A DNA stretch of 64,000 nucleotides, taken from positions 132,884,615 through 132,948,614 of the forward strand of contig OW121848.1 in the NCBI GenBank assembly GCA_933228895.1. Direction: 5' to 3'. The notes beneath the pieces are model-generated. The model did not search any database. It was not told the DNA's origin and was given only the letters and a program-made list of their open reading frames with translations. This DNA comes from Platycnemis pennipes (taxonomy: Eukaryota > Arthropoda > Insecta > Odonata > Platycnemididae). Made by a program: the position numbers and the translations under genes. Positions 33,781 to 45,883 of the stretch are shown piece by piece (the first letter of the stretch is position 1; every line of letters starts with the position of its first letter).

Positions 33781-35564
33781 TATTAGTAAGGAAACAGGTT
33801 TGAAATCACTGATTATGATTTCTTTATTTCCTCTCGTTTGAGATTGATCATTTTCCATTCCTTCCCCTTCTGAAATCGAGCCCCTGGTAGTACTCATACG
33901 GTCACTTACCCTCTAGGGTTTTGCGAATTGGTACTTGTTGGTCTGCCCATTCCAGAAAATTCTTTTGTGCTTTTGCATTTATTCTTCAGTGAACACCCCT
34001 TTTTCTCAAAAGATACAAATCCTATAAAGATGAATAAGATGTCATCGGATGAGAATTTTTTTCACCGACTTTTGACATTAATTTTTAGGGTTACCTTTAA
34101 TCACATTATTTATTTATAAAATTTTAAGTAATCTTAAGATGACTGAATTAGCGTACCGAATGAGAATGCCAGGTTGGAGACCTTGCTATTAAACTACGAA
34201 GAAGAAAGGATTATGGTCGGCAGGTGACATACATGTCGTTTTTAATCGTGCTAATAAATGACTAATAAGAGCGATCGTAAATTGTGAATATATTCACATC
34301 AATAAATACTCTTTGATATTATGTTTACTTACGTTCCTATATTTTGACATCAAAAACCCAAAAAAAGACTAACTCATATGTTGTGGGAGGGAGGGGGGAG
34401 AGAATGTAAAAAAGTTTCACTCATGTTTACAGCTTGACAGGCAAGATGAATTTGGTGATTATTTTTAATAGCTTAGTTTCCTCAATTATTTCCTGGCGTC
34501 ATGCATTTACATCCGAATCAATCCAGTATTCATCCCATAATCCCCTCGGTTTCGCTGAAAATAGAAGGAATTATTTGTAGTGGTGGAATGGAAAAGAATC
34601 GATGCGCAGATTTACGAGGCGGAAACACGATTTTCAGAATTGTCTCCATCCCTCGTTCCACCTCAAATCCCCAGCCATCCAACGAGACGGAAATTTTTGG
34701 GAACCTCACCACCCACACATGGACCTTTTACGCACTCTATCCATCCCCCAAACTTGCTCCATATTCATTCTTCCGTATTTCGTTATCCTTCTCCGATTCC
34801 TCTGCGAAATGGAAAAAGGAAGAGAAGGAAAAAGAAAAAAAGGGAGAACAGCGACAGAGGTATTCCGGGAACAGAGTCAGTTTGCGGAGGGTGGGAGGTT
34901 GGGGTAGAAGTAGGGTGAATCAACCAGTGTGCGGATTGCGTAGCCTTCGTGGAAGGACCGGGATCCGCATTGTATTCCACCAATCAGGATCGGCATTCGA
35001 CTCCCGACATTGATTCCGGCGAGAATGAAATTCCTGGAAGGACTTACACAAGAGTGGGAGGAATTCACGCGGTAAAAAGTCCCAGACCGAGGTTTTATCC
35101 TTCCCAGGCGTAAGGTGGTGAAAATGGAGATTCTTAACGACGCAGTTTCAGCAAATTTGGACACAACAATAAAGTCATAATATCAACATATTATTTCTGT
35201 CGTCAAAATTACTGTTCTGAGAAAATAAGAAGCTTTTGGCGACTATCACGGTATCTGCGGATAAGATTTTTGATCGCCGCCTGCCATAGCAAACTCAGCT
35301 TACGTTTAAACACATTGTGCGCCTTTAATTCGAATCAAAAGAAACATTTTTCAGACAGAAGCGTAGCGAAACAAGAACATGGAAAATGAATAAACAGCGA
35401 AGAGGAAAATATTACTGTCGACAGGAGGAATGTGATGCTACGTTTTAATGTGAAAAGAAACGACAAAGAAGAAGCACATCTTATTGTAAAAACATTCACA
35501 TTCATTAAAAATCTGTGCTATTTTGTACAAGTTCACTTCCTTGACCATATCATTTCAACGACTA
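33781..35564. other. No gene recognised
   Basis: Open frames of 170 codons (34501-35013, plus) and 112 codons (34580-34918, plus) overlap each other and minus-strand frames. None shows a domain; part is a low-complexity Lys/Glu run from a purine tract at 34815-34850. I consider them fortuitous. Confidence 0.4.
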
Positions 35565-35870
35565 AACGTCATCATCAGCCAACAATCGACAGACTGGTTT
35601 GACGTAGTTCTCCTCTCAATTCGCCTATCAGCTAACCTCTTCACATTATCACATTTCTTTTCTTTCACATCCTTTATAACTTGTTCTGTATATCTCACAC
35701 GAGGCCTTCCTTACCCGTTTTCCCCGTTTACTTGTCCTACGATGATTGCCTTCATCAGAGCATCATGTTTTATGATACGACCGATTAAGCTGGGTTCTTA
35801 TGGCTTTCATTGGACTTCTAATTTCTCCAACTCTTCTCAGGACTTCTCAGGACTCATACATTTTACTCTG
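35565..35870 (-). pseudogene. LINE-A 3' end, heavily decayed copy
   Basis: Across frames the minus strand still reads NLIGRIIKHDALMKAI-like, QVNGENG, RPRVRYTEQVIKDVKEKK and VKRLADRR-like words, ending near the GATGATGACG tail at 35565-35578. Stops and frameshifts are many, so this is the oldest LINE-A copy in the window. Confidence 0.62.
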
Positions 35871-36728
35871 GTATTTACTTTATTTACTCTGGTATTTTTA
35901 TAACAAGCTTTTTAGCTCATCCTAAAAGTGGCGCAATCCGCATTAATGTTATGACATGTCAGGATGCATACTTGCCAGGGGCATGTTGAGCAGGAAGACT
36001 GGGTCTTGTCGAGCATTTCAAACGAGAGGAAATAAATTTGCATATAATCAACGGAAAACACCAAAACATTAAACATTGCCAAAATATTTCCCAAAAACCT
36101 GACGCTAATTGAACACTAAACCGATGTTCCCAATTGCCCCGCAGCGAATTCCATTTTTACCCTTTATGAAATATGACGCAAAATTGATTAACCCAAGCTA
36201 AAGAAATTACTGACGCTAATTTTGGGGTATTGTTGAGGGTGATGATTTTATGATAACTTTAATGTTATTTGCCTGTCAGCAATAATATATTTTGGGTGAA
36301 GTACAAATGACACCAATACTTTCATCCTGTTGTGGGCCCAAAAAGGAAAACAGTTAAATACTTGCCGAACTTTTGAAAAAGTGGTAAGCATCAGAAGGTG
36401 ATCATTTAAGGAGCAATTTTCTTGGCCAGCATTAGTTTTTGGTACAGCCACTTGAGTTTGACAAAAGAGATTCTGGAACATTTGACGCATTGAGGAAGTA
36501 CCTATCGCTCCTCTGCTATTATCTTCGCTTTAAAAATCTTAAAGACCACCGTGGTTTTTCTCATATATGCTACTCTACAGGAGTGTGGTTATGAATGAAA
36601 TGATGTTATTCTTAAATTAATTTTCACAAAAGAATTATTATTTCATTGGACTCAATATCGGAAAGTACCTAACGATGTAGCATGAAGGGTTATTATTTAA
36701 GGGTTAGGCAAATAAAAAGGCAGGCTAC
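35871..36728. other. No gene recognised
   Basis: No feature recognised; AT-rich. Confidence 0.5.
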
Positions 36729-38240
36729 CAGGGTGTCCACGAAAATCGAAATATAAAATTCAAGCATAATTCAAGGTTTTCAAGGCTATTTTTATAAAAA
36801 TTTCCAGGCTAATATATCGCGGTTCTTGTACGAGTCAAAAGTGATGTTTTTCAAGTTCTATGTAGAATATGGATTTTTTGTAGTTCAACCCATAGCATAA
36901 TATAGATTAAGTAATTAAATAATAAATAATTAATAAATTAAAGTAATTAAATATGTAGTTCTATTGGTAGTAAGAGACTCTCTTTGTTGGTTGGGAAAGA
37001 TAAACTACTTTTTGATTGAACACCCTCTTTCTAAATTAGCATTTCCATGAGAAATTACAAATTCTTCTACAAGAGGAACTTAAGGAACCCACTGGCTATT
37101 CAGCAATCAACCACTGTTCTTGGAATGATGATTTTCTACGTTAATATTTTTTGCCATGCTTTTCTATTTTAAGTCTCAAAGCCTCAATTTTCTGTTCACT
37201 CAGAATCATAATGTAACGTTTTTGTACCGGTAGACTATATAGAAAAAAGTGAAATCATAACAGTCTTTATTATCCTACACTATCTTTTTCTAACAAAAAG
37301 TAATGTAATAAAAATCCTTATTCAATTAAGCGCATCCTGAATATATCTAACAAACATGTGCAGTTAGATTTCTCAAAAAATTATAGAAAAGTTTGTAAAA
37401 AATATATTGCAAAGCCTACCAGAAAGTCAACTTGCATAGTACTTACAGTAAAGTATCCGATCACATAAAATGTGCAGTTAAAAGAAACATTATAAGTTCA
37501 TTTTCATTAATAAAGGAATTGTTTTCCAATTATTAATCAAATCCTTTAATGCTTTCAAATTCTTTTTTAGAAACAAAAAAAATTGAAAGCGGCCAAGAGA
37601 TCCCATTTATGGAATATCCGGGGATTCCATTTTTAAGACGAAAAAATTATTATAGAATATTTCAAGCTGCTAAACTGGTAATTTTGCAATGTCTTATTTA
37701 CAATAACCTTTGAAATGAAATTTGAGAATTTTCTACTCCTAAGAAGAGGTTGTGTAACTCTGATCTTGAAATGAAATAGCCTTTCTTCATGCTACTATAA
37801 ACAAAATTTTTAAAAAAGTCGGATTTTCTCTCCAAATTGGTCTGGGTTTGCAAAGCAAAAGTAGAATGACATGTGGGGAGAATGTATTCTCCTAAATCAG
37901 GTAAGCCGACAGTAAAAATTTTTCTTCCAGCCATTGAATCAAAAAGTTTATAATCCTTCATTTCCAACCTTTTTGTGTGGATACTGACTTTTTTGTACTT
38001 CTATCGTTTAAACTACCTACATTTACAAATGCGTCCATCAAAAATACATTGTTAAGAAAACATAATGATTACACGATTTAATTCTGCAATTAAAAATTTT
38101 TCCAATCCTTTCACTAACGCCAAATTTTATTATTTTTTAATCATAAATTCACATGACATTTCTGATAATCTACTTTTTTTAACTGCCTATTTGCATTACC
38201 CTAGGAATACAGCATAGCCTATATTCATAGGCAGTGTTAA

Positions 38241-38633
38241 GGATCGAACTCGCGACCTGCAGTACACTGGTCCTCATTTTTAACAACTACGCTATCATAG
38301 GTTCACGAGAATCTGGCGAATGTAGGCGACCCGCGTGACATTCGGCTTTATTTTTTTTTCTCGCGCATCCGGGGCTATGGAGAAAAAAGTCACGATGAGT
38401 ATTTATTTATTTTGTTTTTGTGTCACGAAAAAAATCTTCTTCTCATTTCGTGACCGAGTTACACACCCTCTCCTTGTCAGTTTCTACAATGCTTACATTC
38501 CATTCGCGGGGCTCATCGATCACTAAGCCGCAAAATTTTAAAATCTCCGATCCGGATCTGAATTTTTACTGTCTTCGGATATGATTTCAGTAGCGAATGA
38601 AATGAAAGACCCGTGGATCCAACCCGACCATCC
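38241..38633. repeat. About 390-bp direct repeat D, copy 1
   Basis: Begins GGATCGAACTCGCGACC, a reversed B-box-like word, and continues CTGGCGAATGTAGGCGACCC, TTTCGTGACCGAGTTACACA, TACATTCCATTCGCGGGGCT, AAAATCTCCGATCCGGATC and ATGAAAGACCCGTGGATCC. The second copy at 38758 has the same order. Confidence 0.8.
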
Positions 38634-38757
38634 TTAATTTATTAATGGCACATTTGTAAATCTAATTTAAACAACTAAAGTACTATAAAGTGAGTTTGAA
38701 ATTGAAGATGATAACATTTTCGATGCAATGACTGAAAGAAAAATTAAACTGCGATAC

Positions 38758-39133
38758 GGATCGAACTTCGCGCAGTAAACTAGCTCTCGTTGTCCGCCTG
38801 ATCCTGGCGAATGAAGGCTACCCGCGTAACATCCTATGTAATTTTTCCCGCGATACCGGGGTACTGTGGAAAAGTCATATTTCTTTATTTTGCTTCTAGT
38901 TGCACGGGAACATTTTCATCTAATTTCGTGACCTGAGTTACACATCCTCTTCTTGTCAATATCTACCGCACCTACATTCCATTCACGGGGCACTTCGATC
39001 GCTAAGCCGCGAAAATTTAAAATCTAGGATCCGGATCCGATTTTATACCGTGTCTTTGGATCCGAATCCGGAACCGAGTAAAATGAAAGATCCGTGGATC
39101 TTTGGATCCGAAGGATCCGATACGGCCATCTCT
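38758..39133. repeat. About 390-bp direct repeat D, copy 2
   Basis: GGATCGAACTTCGCGCAG, CTGGCGAATGAAGGCTACCC, TTTCGTGACCTGAGTTACAC, TACATTCCATTCACGGGGCA, AAAATCTAGGATCCGGATCC, then a cluster of GGATCC/GGATCCG words and GATACGGCCATCTCTAC. GGCCATCTCTA resembles the end of many short non-autonomous elements, and a similar inverse word, TAGAGATGGCCAT, is at about 39800. Confidence 0.8.
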
Positions 39134-39521
39134 ACACGTTAGGCATATGTTTGCGTATCATGGGCTTAGTCTGATGTGCAATGAATGAAAACAAAGGGCA
39201 CTTTACGTGATGCTGAAGGCATCCGTTCGACAGTGGAACAGTTGAAGGTCTCCGATCCACACAGCGCTGACGATACATTGAGCCTAACTACTTTTCCGTC
39301 GTTTATTTATTCATTCATACCAACGGCAAAACCATATCTTAAAGTCATCTTTATTTATCCTTTTTATAAAATAAGGATTTTTTGTCTTGAATTAAGAATT
39401 TTTAAAATTCCCGACTCAGACCAGAAAATCACGAATAATCCACGAACAATTCCCTGCATTGAAAATTCATGAATAATTCCCGAGTTTCCAGGTTTTCCCG
39501 GTCAGTGGACACCCTGGCTAC

Positions 39522-41044
39522 GGAGTTTTATCGTTATTTTGAGTCTCTTTGATAATAAGAGTTACCTATTAAAACTAAACAAAAAGATCTGACTTTCTTC
39601 ATGCTTATTTATATATCTAAAGCGAAGAAAACATGATATTTTAAAATTCCCAAACGAACATTATAATCATGTAGGTACTACCAAGTTTCAGAGGCAGATA
39701 TGAGAGATTAAAACCGCTATAATTACATTTTGTGAGCCCTAAAAATAATTATTTAATGGGGTTTTTTACGTTCCTAACTGAAAACTGAACCACAAAAAAT
39801 AGAGATGGCCATAAAATTCTCTCTTTACAACTGCTCTATCACCAGGTAAATCTAATTTCCTTTAGAATTATTCTAACAAACAAACAATCTTCGTCGAAAA
39901 TTCAGGATATTAAACTTTCAAGAAGGGATAAAGAGGGCATGCAAATGTTTTGAAAGAGATGAGAACAAAGCAATTGCCGCAAGGGTCCAATTCCGAAATA
40001 GAAGCCCTAAACTTTCGAGTAAGAGCTTAAGCAAACAACAGAAGGAGAGAGGAGGACACCGGTTGATTGGGGAGAAACGTTGAAAAGAATCCTGAGAATT
40101 AATACCTGGAGCGTTCTAGCATACAGTTCGAAGGAGTTGGAAACGGATGAAAAGGTCAAATCTGGAGTAATTCATAAAAGAAGAGAAATATCAAGCAAAT
40201 AAACAAGTGGCATCTGGTAAACCGGCATCCTTCATTTAGCCTAATCGTCTTAATTTTCGAAGAATTAGGATGGGAATCACTAACAGAGCGTACGTTGAAA
40301 ATACTGACTAAATTAATAAATGTAATATTTTTAACTTTTTTGCAGGCATTATACAGATACCCAATACACAAGCTTCCTTTGGTTTCTTAAAATATAACGT
40401 TAATGCATTAGAGATAGATACCTGGGCTGAGAATTTGAAATTTCCTCCTTATCGGCAAAATAATGAATAAAATATGTGATTAAATCAAAATATATAGGAT
40501 ATATTTTCTATTCTTCAGAATACTTAGAACATCCTTTTTCCCCCTTTGCAAAAATATATGAAATGTATGGGCATTAAATTTAATTATTACTCTACATTTC
40601 CAGCATGCCTGACATGTAAAGATGAATATTTGTGCGCGATATACCTAGCTGTATTTTAGATTGAGTAGAAAGGCAAGAAAGAAAACACGTGAATCCACTG
40701 TTCCGTAAGGCATGTTAATGAAAAAAAGTCCTCAGGCTTCACGTGGTGGAAACGCATGATAGTAGTAAACAGAACACTCCTACGTCTGCTACTGAAAACA
40801 ACGCACACCTTTAAAATGAATAAATGTTCCCTTCCAACTCTCCCTTCCTGACCTTACCTTTTCTCTCCTCCCTAACTTGACCCATCTCCTTAACCCTCCC
40901 CCCCCCCTCCTCCGGCCAAATCACAACTAGTTACTGTCCTCCCTCCTCATGTCCCCTCCCCCCATTTCCCATTGTTGCCCCAACCCATGGATCACGTGAA
41001 CACTTTGCGGGTACATAAGGAGCTCGCCGACTCTCCGCGCTTAC
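39522..41044. other. No gene recognised; C-rich tract before a hammerhead-like motif
   Basis: 39.5-40.7 kb is AT-rich and plain. 40830-40980 is pyrimidine-rich with a (C)n run near 40897-40906 and may be the body of the Penelope-type remnant that ends at 41.1 kb. Confidence 0.4.
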
Positions 41045-41098
41045 CTTGAAGATGATTGGTAAACCAATCGAAACTTAGGTCGGTGTTAAAATAAAAAT
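41045..41098 (+). ncRNA. Hammerhead-like core at a Penelope-type 3' end
   Basis: TTGAAGA at 41046-41052 differs from the CUGANGA box by one base. A perfect 6-bp stem GATTGG/CCAATC (41054-41059 and 41064-41069) with loop TAAA follows, then GAAAC at 41070-41074. Downstream lies TTAGGTCGGTGTTAAAATAA and TTTTGTGGAATC, a kind of tail also seen near the other copies. Box, stem II and GAAA are in the right order and spacing, except for one extra base between box and stem. Upstream stem I/III strands were not identified. Confidence 0.55.
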
Positions 41099-41416
41099 TT
41101 TGTGGAATCTTACAAAGTGATAATTCTATTTACTACCATGTTAATGAAATTCACTGTGAAGTATTCCAAAATAATTACTTACATATACAAACGGAAATAT
41201 AAATTCTATATTAACAGAACCTACTGGCAAGACATTTGGAGTCCTCCCACGCTTCCCATTTCAATGGCCAAATCTTACACCTAAAAGGAAAAGAGCCTTG
41301 GTGTCTATGGTTGGATACCTTTGAGCTGTGAAAAATAATACAACAAAAGGAAGGACAATCAATAAATTACCACACCTTTGAGCTTCATTCACCGATTTTA
41401 TCTTTATCCCATAGTT

Positions 41417-41450
41417 GATCTTAGTAATGACTTTTTCCATTACTAAGATC
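41417..41450. repeat. Perfect 13-bp hairpin
   Basis: GATCTTAGTAATG and its exact inverse are separated by ACTTTTTC. A third, single-mismatch copy, GATCTTAGTATTG, follows at once. Function unknown. Confidence 0.75.
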
Positions 41451-42587
41451 TTTTTGATCTTAGTATTGACTCTCCCTTCCCCCAGACCAAACCCTCATTC
41501 TATATAACCCCTAATATTTACCCCGCTAAATTCAATTTCCGAAACGCGTAACGAATTTTTATATTTAAAAAATAAATGTGGAAAAATATGAATATTGTTT
41601 TTTATTTCAAGTAATTCAATGGTCCATATTAGCTGACGACTCTTCTGACGGACAGAGTAAGTGAACTGGATGATGATACTTCCAAGCCTTCACTTAAATA
41701 AATTTCCTTGCCAGAACTCGAACATAGTTCTTTGAAATTAGAATTACTACCTTTCCAACCAAAGGAAAATTATTAGCTATAATAACTGCTACTGAACCAA
41801 GAGATGAAACACATGCTGTTTAGCCAAATCTTAAAATACTTTCGATAAGCGGTGGAGGATTAAAGAAAAATGACTGAAGCAGATGAATGCATTTCTGACA
41901 ACTGCAAGGGGGGAATGGTTATTGATCGTAAGAGAGAGCCACGGTTTGCCGGCCACGAGAACGTAGTTTTATTTTAGGTCCGAAAAACGTTTTTTTATCT
42001 AGCTATCTTCAACGCGCTTGCCGTTCGTAACGGCAGAAAAAAAGGAAAGGTGGTGAGGGTTTAAGCACTGTGGAATGAAATTGATGCATTCATGCCTTTC
42101 TGCCCTTTGAATTTCTAACCTAGAGGTCTGTGTTGTTGTTAGAACCATCGGAATTATCTCGAAGATGTAACCGAAGAGTCACGTCGTAAAAACACGATTG
42201 GTTCTCAAAATTGGTGTGTCACTCACAAACATATCACTCAATGTGTTGTTTACTTCAGTTTTTCTTATTCATCTCGAGCATTTAGAGCCCCAGAATGAGA
42301 AAAAACTCAAGTGAAAAACAATTCGTGAGGTTGCTACGATCGATTCAAGCACTGCGAACATTCGTGTTTTTCCCACATGACTCCTTGGTAACCTATTCAA
42401 TGTATACTTAACACCCACCACTTGTCTGTCGAGGACCGATTCCTCTTTTAATCGATGGAAACAAGACAGTGGTGGCTCGTCAATGCCATGTTGTATCCTT
42501 CACTCAAAGCACTAAGAGCCAGACAAGGGATGTCTCTCCTTTGCCACTTCCGGTATTGCTATACGTTGTTTTTGTAGATCTAATCAG

Positions 42588-42678
42588 CAGCTTAAAATAT
42601 AAATAAATGTAAATATCATGAACTTGTGCTCCATGGGATTATATAGTTCCAGAGTAAATAAACTTATCTTATCTTATC
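42588..42678 (+). repeat. Dispersed repeat R2 (likely LINE 3' end), copy 2
   Basis: See 23603-23692 for the shared sequence. Here the element ends TAAACTTATCTTATCTTATC, a (TTATC)n tail typical of a target-primed insertion end. Confidence 0.62.
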
Positions 42679-43399
42679 CGGTAAGCAACATAGGGTCCTC
42701 CCTTGTCTGATCATTATGACTAGTCTCCGGAATGAATAAACTCTGCTCGGACCATATTTGAGACGCTCAATGTCTCCCTCGTACCTCAGGGTTTCATTCC
42801 CCCCTGGGACGAAATCCCATTGCGGCCCGCGCGTGTCGTTCTACTAACATTCAGGCGGGTTATGAATTATCTCCTTGGTATTTACGTTTCCACTGAACCA
42901 TAATCGTTTCAGTCAACGCCACTGCTAACACCGCCACCTCGTTTAATGCTTCTATCTTTGCATACTCAACCGGTGTGCTCCCCTGGATGAGGTCTCAAGG
43001 GGGTTCCACTGTTGGAGAGGGTCAAGGAATTGCACAACCTAACATGTATCATTCCTGATGACGCTTTACACTACATCAAAATACAAAATCGAATTTTCAT
43101 ATCCTTTAAATAAAATATCTCGTTCGTTTTTGAGGAGACAATTATGAAATATGTTTCGGAAGCCTAAGAAAAATGTTACTTTTACTAGTGGTTAATTCGC
43201 GTTTCTGATGAAATCCAGAAGAAAAGTTATTAAATAAAAACCACAATCTAGAATAGTATAAATAAATACCCAAAATTATTGAACTAATTGCGTATAGAAG
43301 CTTTCCTACTGCTCCTAAAACAATAAAAACTTACACGTTTCAGGCTAAATAAAAGTACTATCTATGAATTTTTATTGCCTAGTGAAAGTATTCCTTTAA

Positions 43400-45879
43400 C
43401 ACTAGAATGCCGGATAGCGGTCAATTGACCGATTGATTATTTTCATGTGCACTAACTAGAAAACTTATTTTTGTATGATATATTAACTGACTTAATATTT
43501 TAGAGTGTGTAGCCACCAAGTAAAACATTACGAAAAAAATAATACGTTTGCCGAGTAACAGGCAAGTGTACCTAAAAGTTCGGCGAACGGTCAATTGACC
43601 GCTATTGCGTCTTTAGCCTTTTTGCAAAATTTAGTGATATTGAAGATTTTTTTTGGCCTGTACCCTAAGTTATATAGTGTATAACTGTCATGTTGACCTA
43701 ATCTCCACTCATTTTTTTAAATTTTCCTACCGATCGGTTATTACTTGCTGTAATACGGCTACGATACTTGCTGTAAAATTAAGTTACTGACGCATTCCTT
43801 TTTAATTTCATAATTTTGCAATGAATATACCCAAATATTCATGTGGACCCACCGTCTACGCTTAGCAGCACTTAGAGAAAGATTTTTCAACAGCGCCTTT
43901 TATCCAATCTACTACAAGTTCCTTTCTATCTTATATGCACGTAGAGTTTTGTAGCTCAACCAACCCGTGTAAATGATATGTGGTACAAGCAATGAGAACA
44001 ACAATTTTTTTTCGATGACAGTGAGTAGAGATCGGTTCAACAAAACCTTCAGAATTTCACGTTTTGATGACAAAGACAAATGTGGCCACCGTAAAGAAAC
44101 CGATAAATTTGGCTTAATTTCAGAAGTACAGAAAAAGTTTGCTGAAAACTGTTTAGCATGGTATAAACCTGGCGAAAGTATTACCGCCTATGAACAGCTG
44201 TATCCAACGAAATGCAGGTGCCCCTTTTTTAAATACATGGCGAAGAAACTGGACAAGCTTGGCATGACATTTTGGATTTTTATCGACGCAAAAATCAGAT
44301 GCGTGGTCATTGCTATTCCCTATCTAGGCGAGAATGAAGGAATAGGAAGCACAGAAGGCGTAGGCGTAAATATTATCAAACGTCTTGTACAACCTCTCCT
44401 AAAATAGGGCAGAAACGCAAAGACCTCATGAAGAGCGAAACTACCCTTGTAGTTACGCTAAATCCAAATACGAGGGATGTACCGTCTTATTTGAAAAAAA
44501 CCTAAAGATGCCGTTTTAGCGCTGTTATCTATAAGAACGAATATATCACCCTGACAGGATAGCAAAGCAAAATATAACAAAAACGTCCTTGTATATAGAA
44601 GTGTGTACCCCGGAGTACAAATCGACGCAGGGACAAAAAAAAAAGATACCGGAGACTGTATTTTATTTCAGTAAAAACGAATGTGGAGTCAACACTGTTG
44701 ACAAAATGACTTGTAAATACAGTAAGCGAGCTAACACACGGCGTTGGCCGATGTATGTTTTCTATATTATGCTAGATTTAACTCTAATCAATGCTTATAG
44801 CTGGTAAGAATCAGTCTTTCACCAAAAAATCTCACGTTCGTTTTGTTCGATTTGTCGAATTGTTCGTTTGGAAAGTTGTGAAAGACATATCAAAGCCATA
44901 CGAGGACAGCAGAATTACGGCGATTGTCGCAGAAGTCGTTCCTTTTCATGTAGTTGGTCGCAAGCAATGCCAAATCGGACTTTGAAACAAAATCAAGGAA
45001 GCCATGTCACAAATTCCAAAAACGTGTGTTTGGTAAATGTTAAGGTGAAATAAGGGTTTGCACGAAATGTGAGGAAATCTAGGAGTGAAAGATATAACAA
45101 AACTCCATATTTTGATCTTTTTTATTGTAAAACATATTACTTTATTATTTGTATCAATTAAGTGATTCAGTTTTCTTAATGCCGTCACCGTTACGTCATA
45201 AATATCCCTTTGGGTCTAGTTTGTGTTTTAAAAAATGTTAGCAAACCGCCAAAAGAAATTTATCACTAGTAAGGAGATAGCGAAGAAAAGATTCTGTACA
45301 CGATTCATTTTTGTTTTCTCACTGAAAAAATATATTATTGAAAGATTTCATTTTAATTGTTTTTCCTAACCAATAAAAGCCGTCGAAGAGAAAGTTGATA
45401 GCGTAATATGTACCGTAAAAGGCGATTGTTGCACTAACCCGCAAATTTGACTTGTTCTCCAGAGCAACTGATTTTTCACCAAAAAGGGTTTTGTCAGCAG
45501 ATTATTCTTTCCTCATACACTATTATTTTTTATAATAAAACACCGTGTTTTAAATTTTTTAATATTATAGTGTTCAGTAAACCAGTTTTACGTACCTTTA
45601 CTGTAATGAAGGTTTTTTTTTAAGATTGATACTACGGTGCTATTACTTTCGTCAATTACTACCTTGAAAAACGGAAAACCCGTGATAATTAAGACCATAA
45701 TCACTTTGGAAAACAATAGAGGGTGAATCTAAGAGTGGAAAGCAATTATAGCATTCAAAAATATTAATAAGCGATACCTAAATGCATAGAGATCAAGACA
45801 AACCCCTAAAAGACGCCAAGCGGTCAATTGACCGCTCGCCGGCATTTTCGGTAAGCAAGCAACTCCCGACCTTGTAGTG
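43400..45879. mobile_element. piggyBac-family transposon, nearly complete in length, with TTAA at both ends
   Basis: TTAA lies directly outside both ends (43396-43399 and 45880-45883), the invariable target site of piggyBac elements. The left end reads CACTAGAATGCCGGATAGCG; the right end, inverted, reads CACTACAAGGTCGGGAG, then after a 27-base extra stretch AATGCCGGCGAGCG. Both ends are followed by CGGTCAATTGACCG, a perfect palindrome, and a third copy of that palindrome sits at 43588-43601. The element is 2.48 kb and holds one transposase pseudogene. Length and ends are those of an autonomous copy that has since decayed. Confidence 0.92.
43973..45110 (+). pseudogene. piggyBac-family transposase, decayed
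   Basis: The first open piece (43973-44407, 144 codons) reads MTVSRDRFNKTFRISRFDDK, then KFAENCLAWYKPGESITAYE and QLYPTKCRCPFFKYMAKKLD, KLGMTFWIFIDAK. In piggyBac transposases the equivalent stretch is RFxxIxRxLRFDD, then YxPGxxITIDEQLFPTKGRC, then KYxxxKPDKxGIKxW. The catalytic first Asp of ITIDEQL has become Tyr (ITAYEQL), so this copy cannot be active. A second open piece (44589-44807) reads NECGVNTVDKMTCKYSKRAN and RRWPMYVFYIMLD, equivalent to the GVDxxDQMxxxYSxxRxTxRWP...FYxMLD region, with Asp kept at VNTVDKM. Cys pairs near 45000-45080 (for example VCTKCE) look like the C-terminal zinc-binding remnant. Frameshifts and stops lie between 44408 and 44588 and beyond 44800. Confidence 0.88.
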
Positions 45880-45883
45880 TTAA

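Larger units (their letters stand above)
36729..39516. mobile_element. Terminal-inverted-repeat DNA element, 2.8 kb, 5-bp flanking duplication
   Basis: Both ends start CAGGGTGTCCAC when read inward, and GCTAC is repeated directly outside them (36724-36728 and 39517-39521). Inside the ends are runs of related words (TTCAAGGTTTTCAAGG, TTTCCAGG; on the right GGGAAAACCTGG, GGGAATTATTC), the kind of subterminal repeats seen in many animal DNA transposons. I see no transposase motif; the longest inner frame (37698-37967, minus) is unrecognised. A later insertion holding a 390-bp direct repeat may sit within it. Superfamily not assigned. Confidence 0.65.
41099..43395. other. No gene recognised; one perfect small hairpin
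   Basis: Contains the perfect hairpin GATCTTAGTAATG/CATTACTAAGATC at 41417-41450 (13-bp stem, 8-base loop) and the R2 repeat copy at 42588-42678. No gene recognised. Confidence 0.45.

Noticed and set aside
34501..35013. 170-codon plus-strand open frame
   Set aside because: Three overlapping frames are open here; a purine run makes a low-complexity Lys/Glu stretch. No family recognised.
41102..41284. Small Lys/Tyr-rich frame after the hammerhead-like motif
   Set aside because: AT-rich composition gives such residues; no match to Penelope reverse transcriptase or GIY-YIG motifs.
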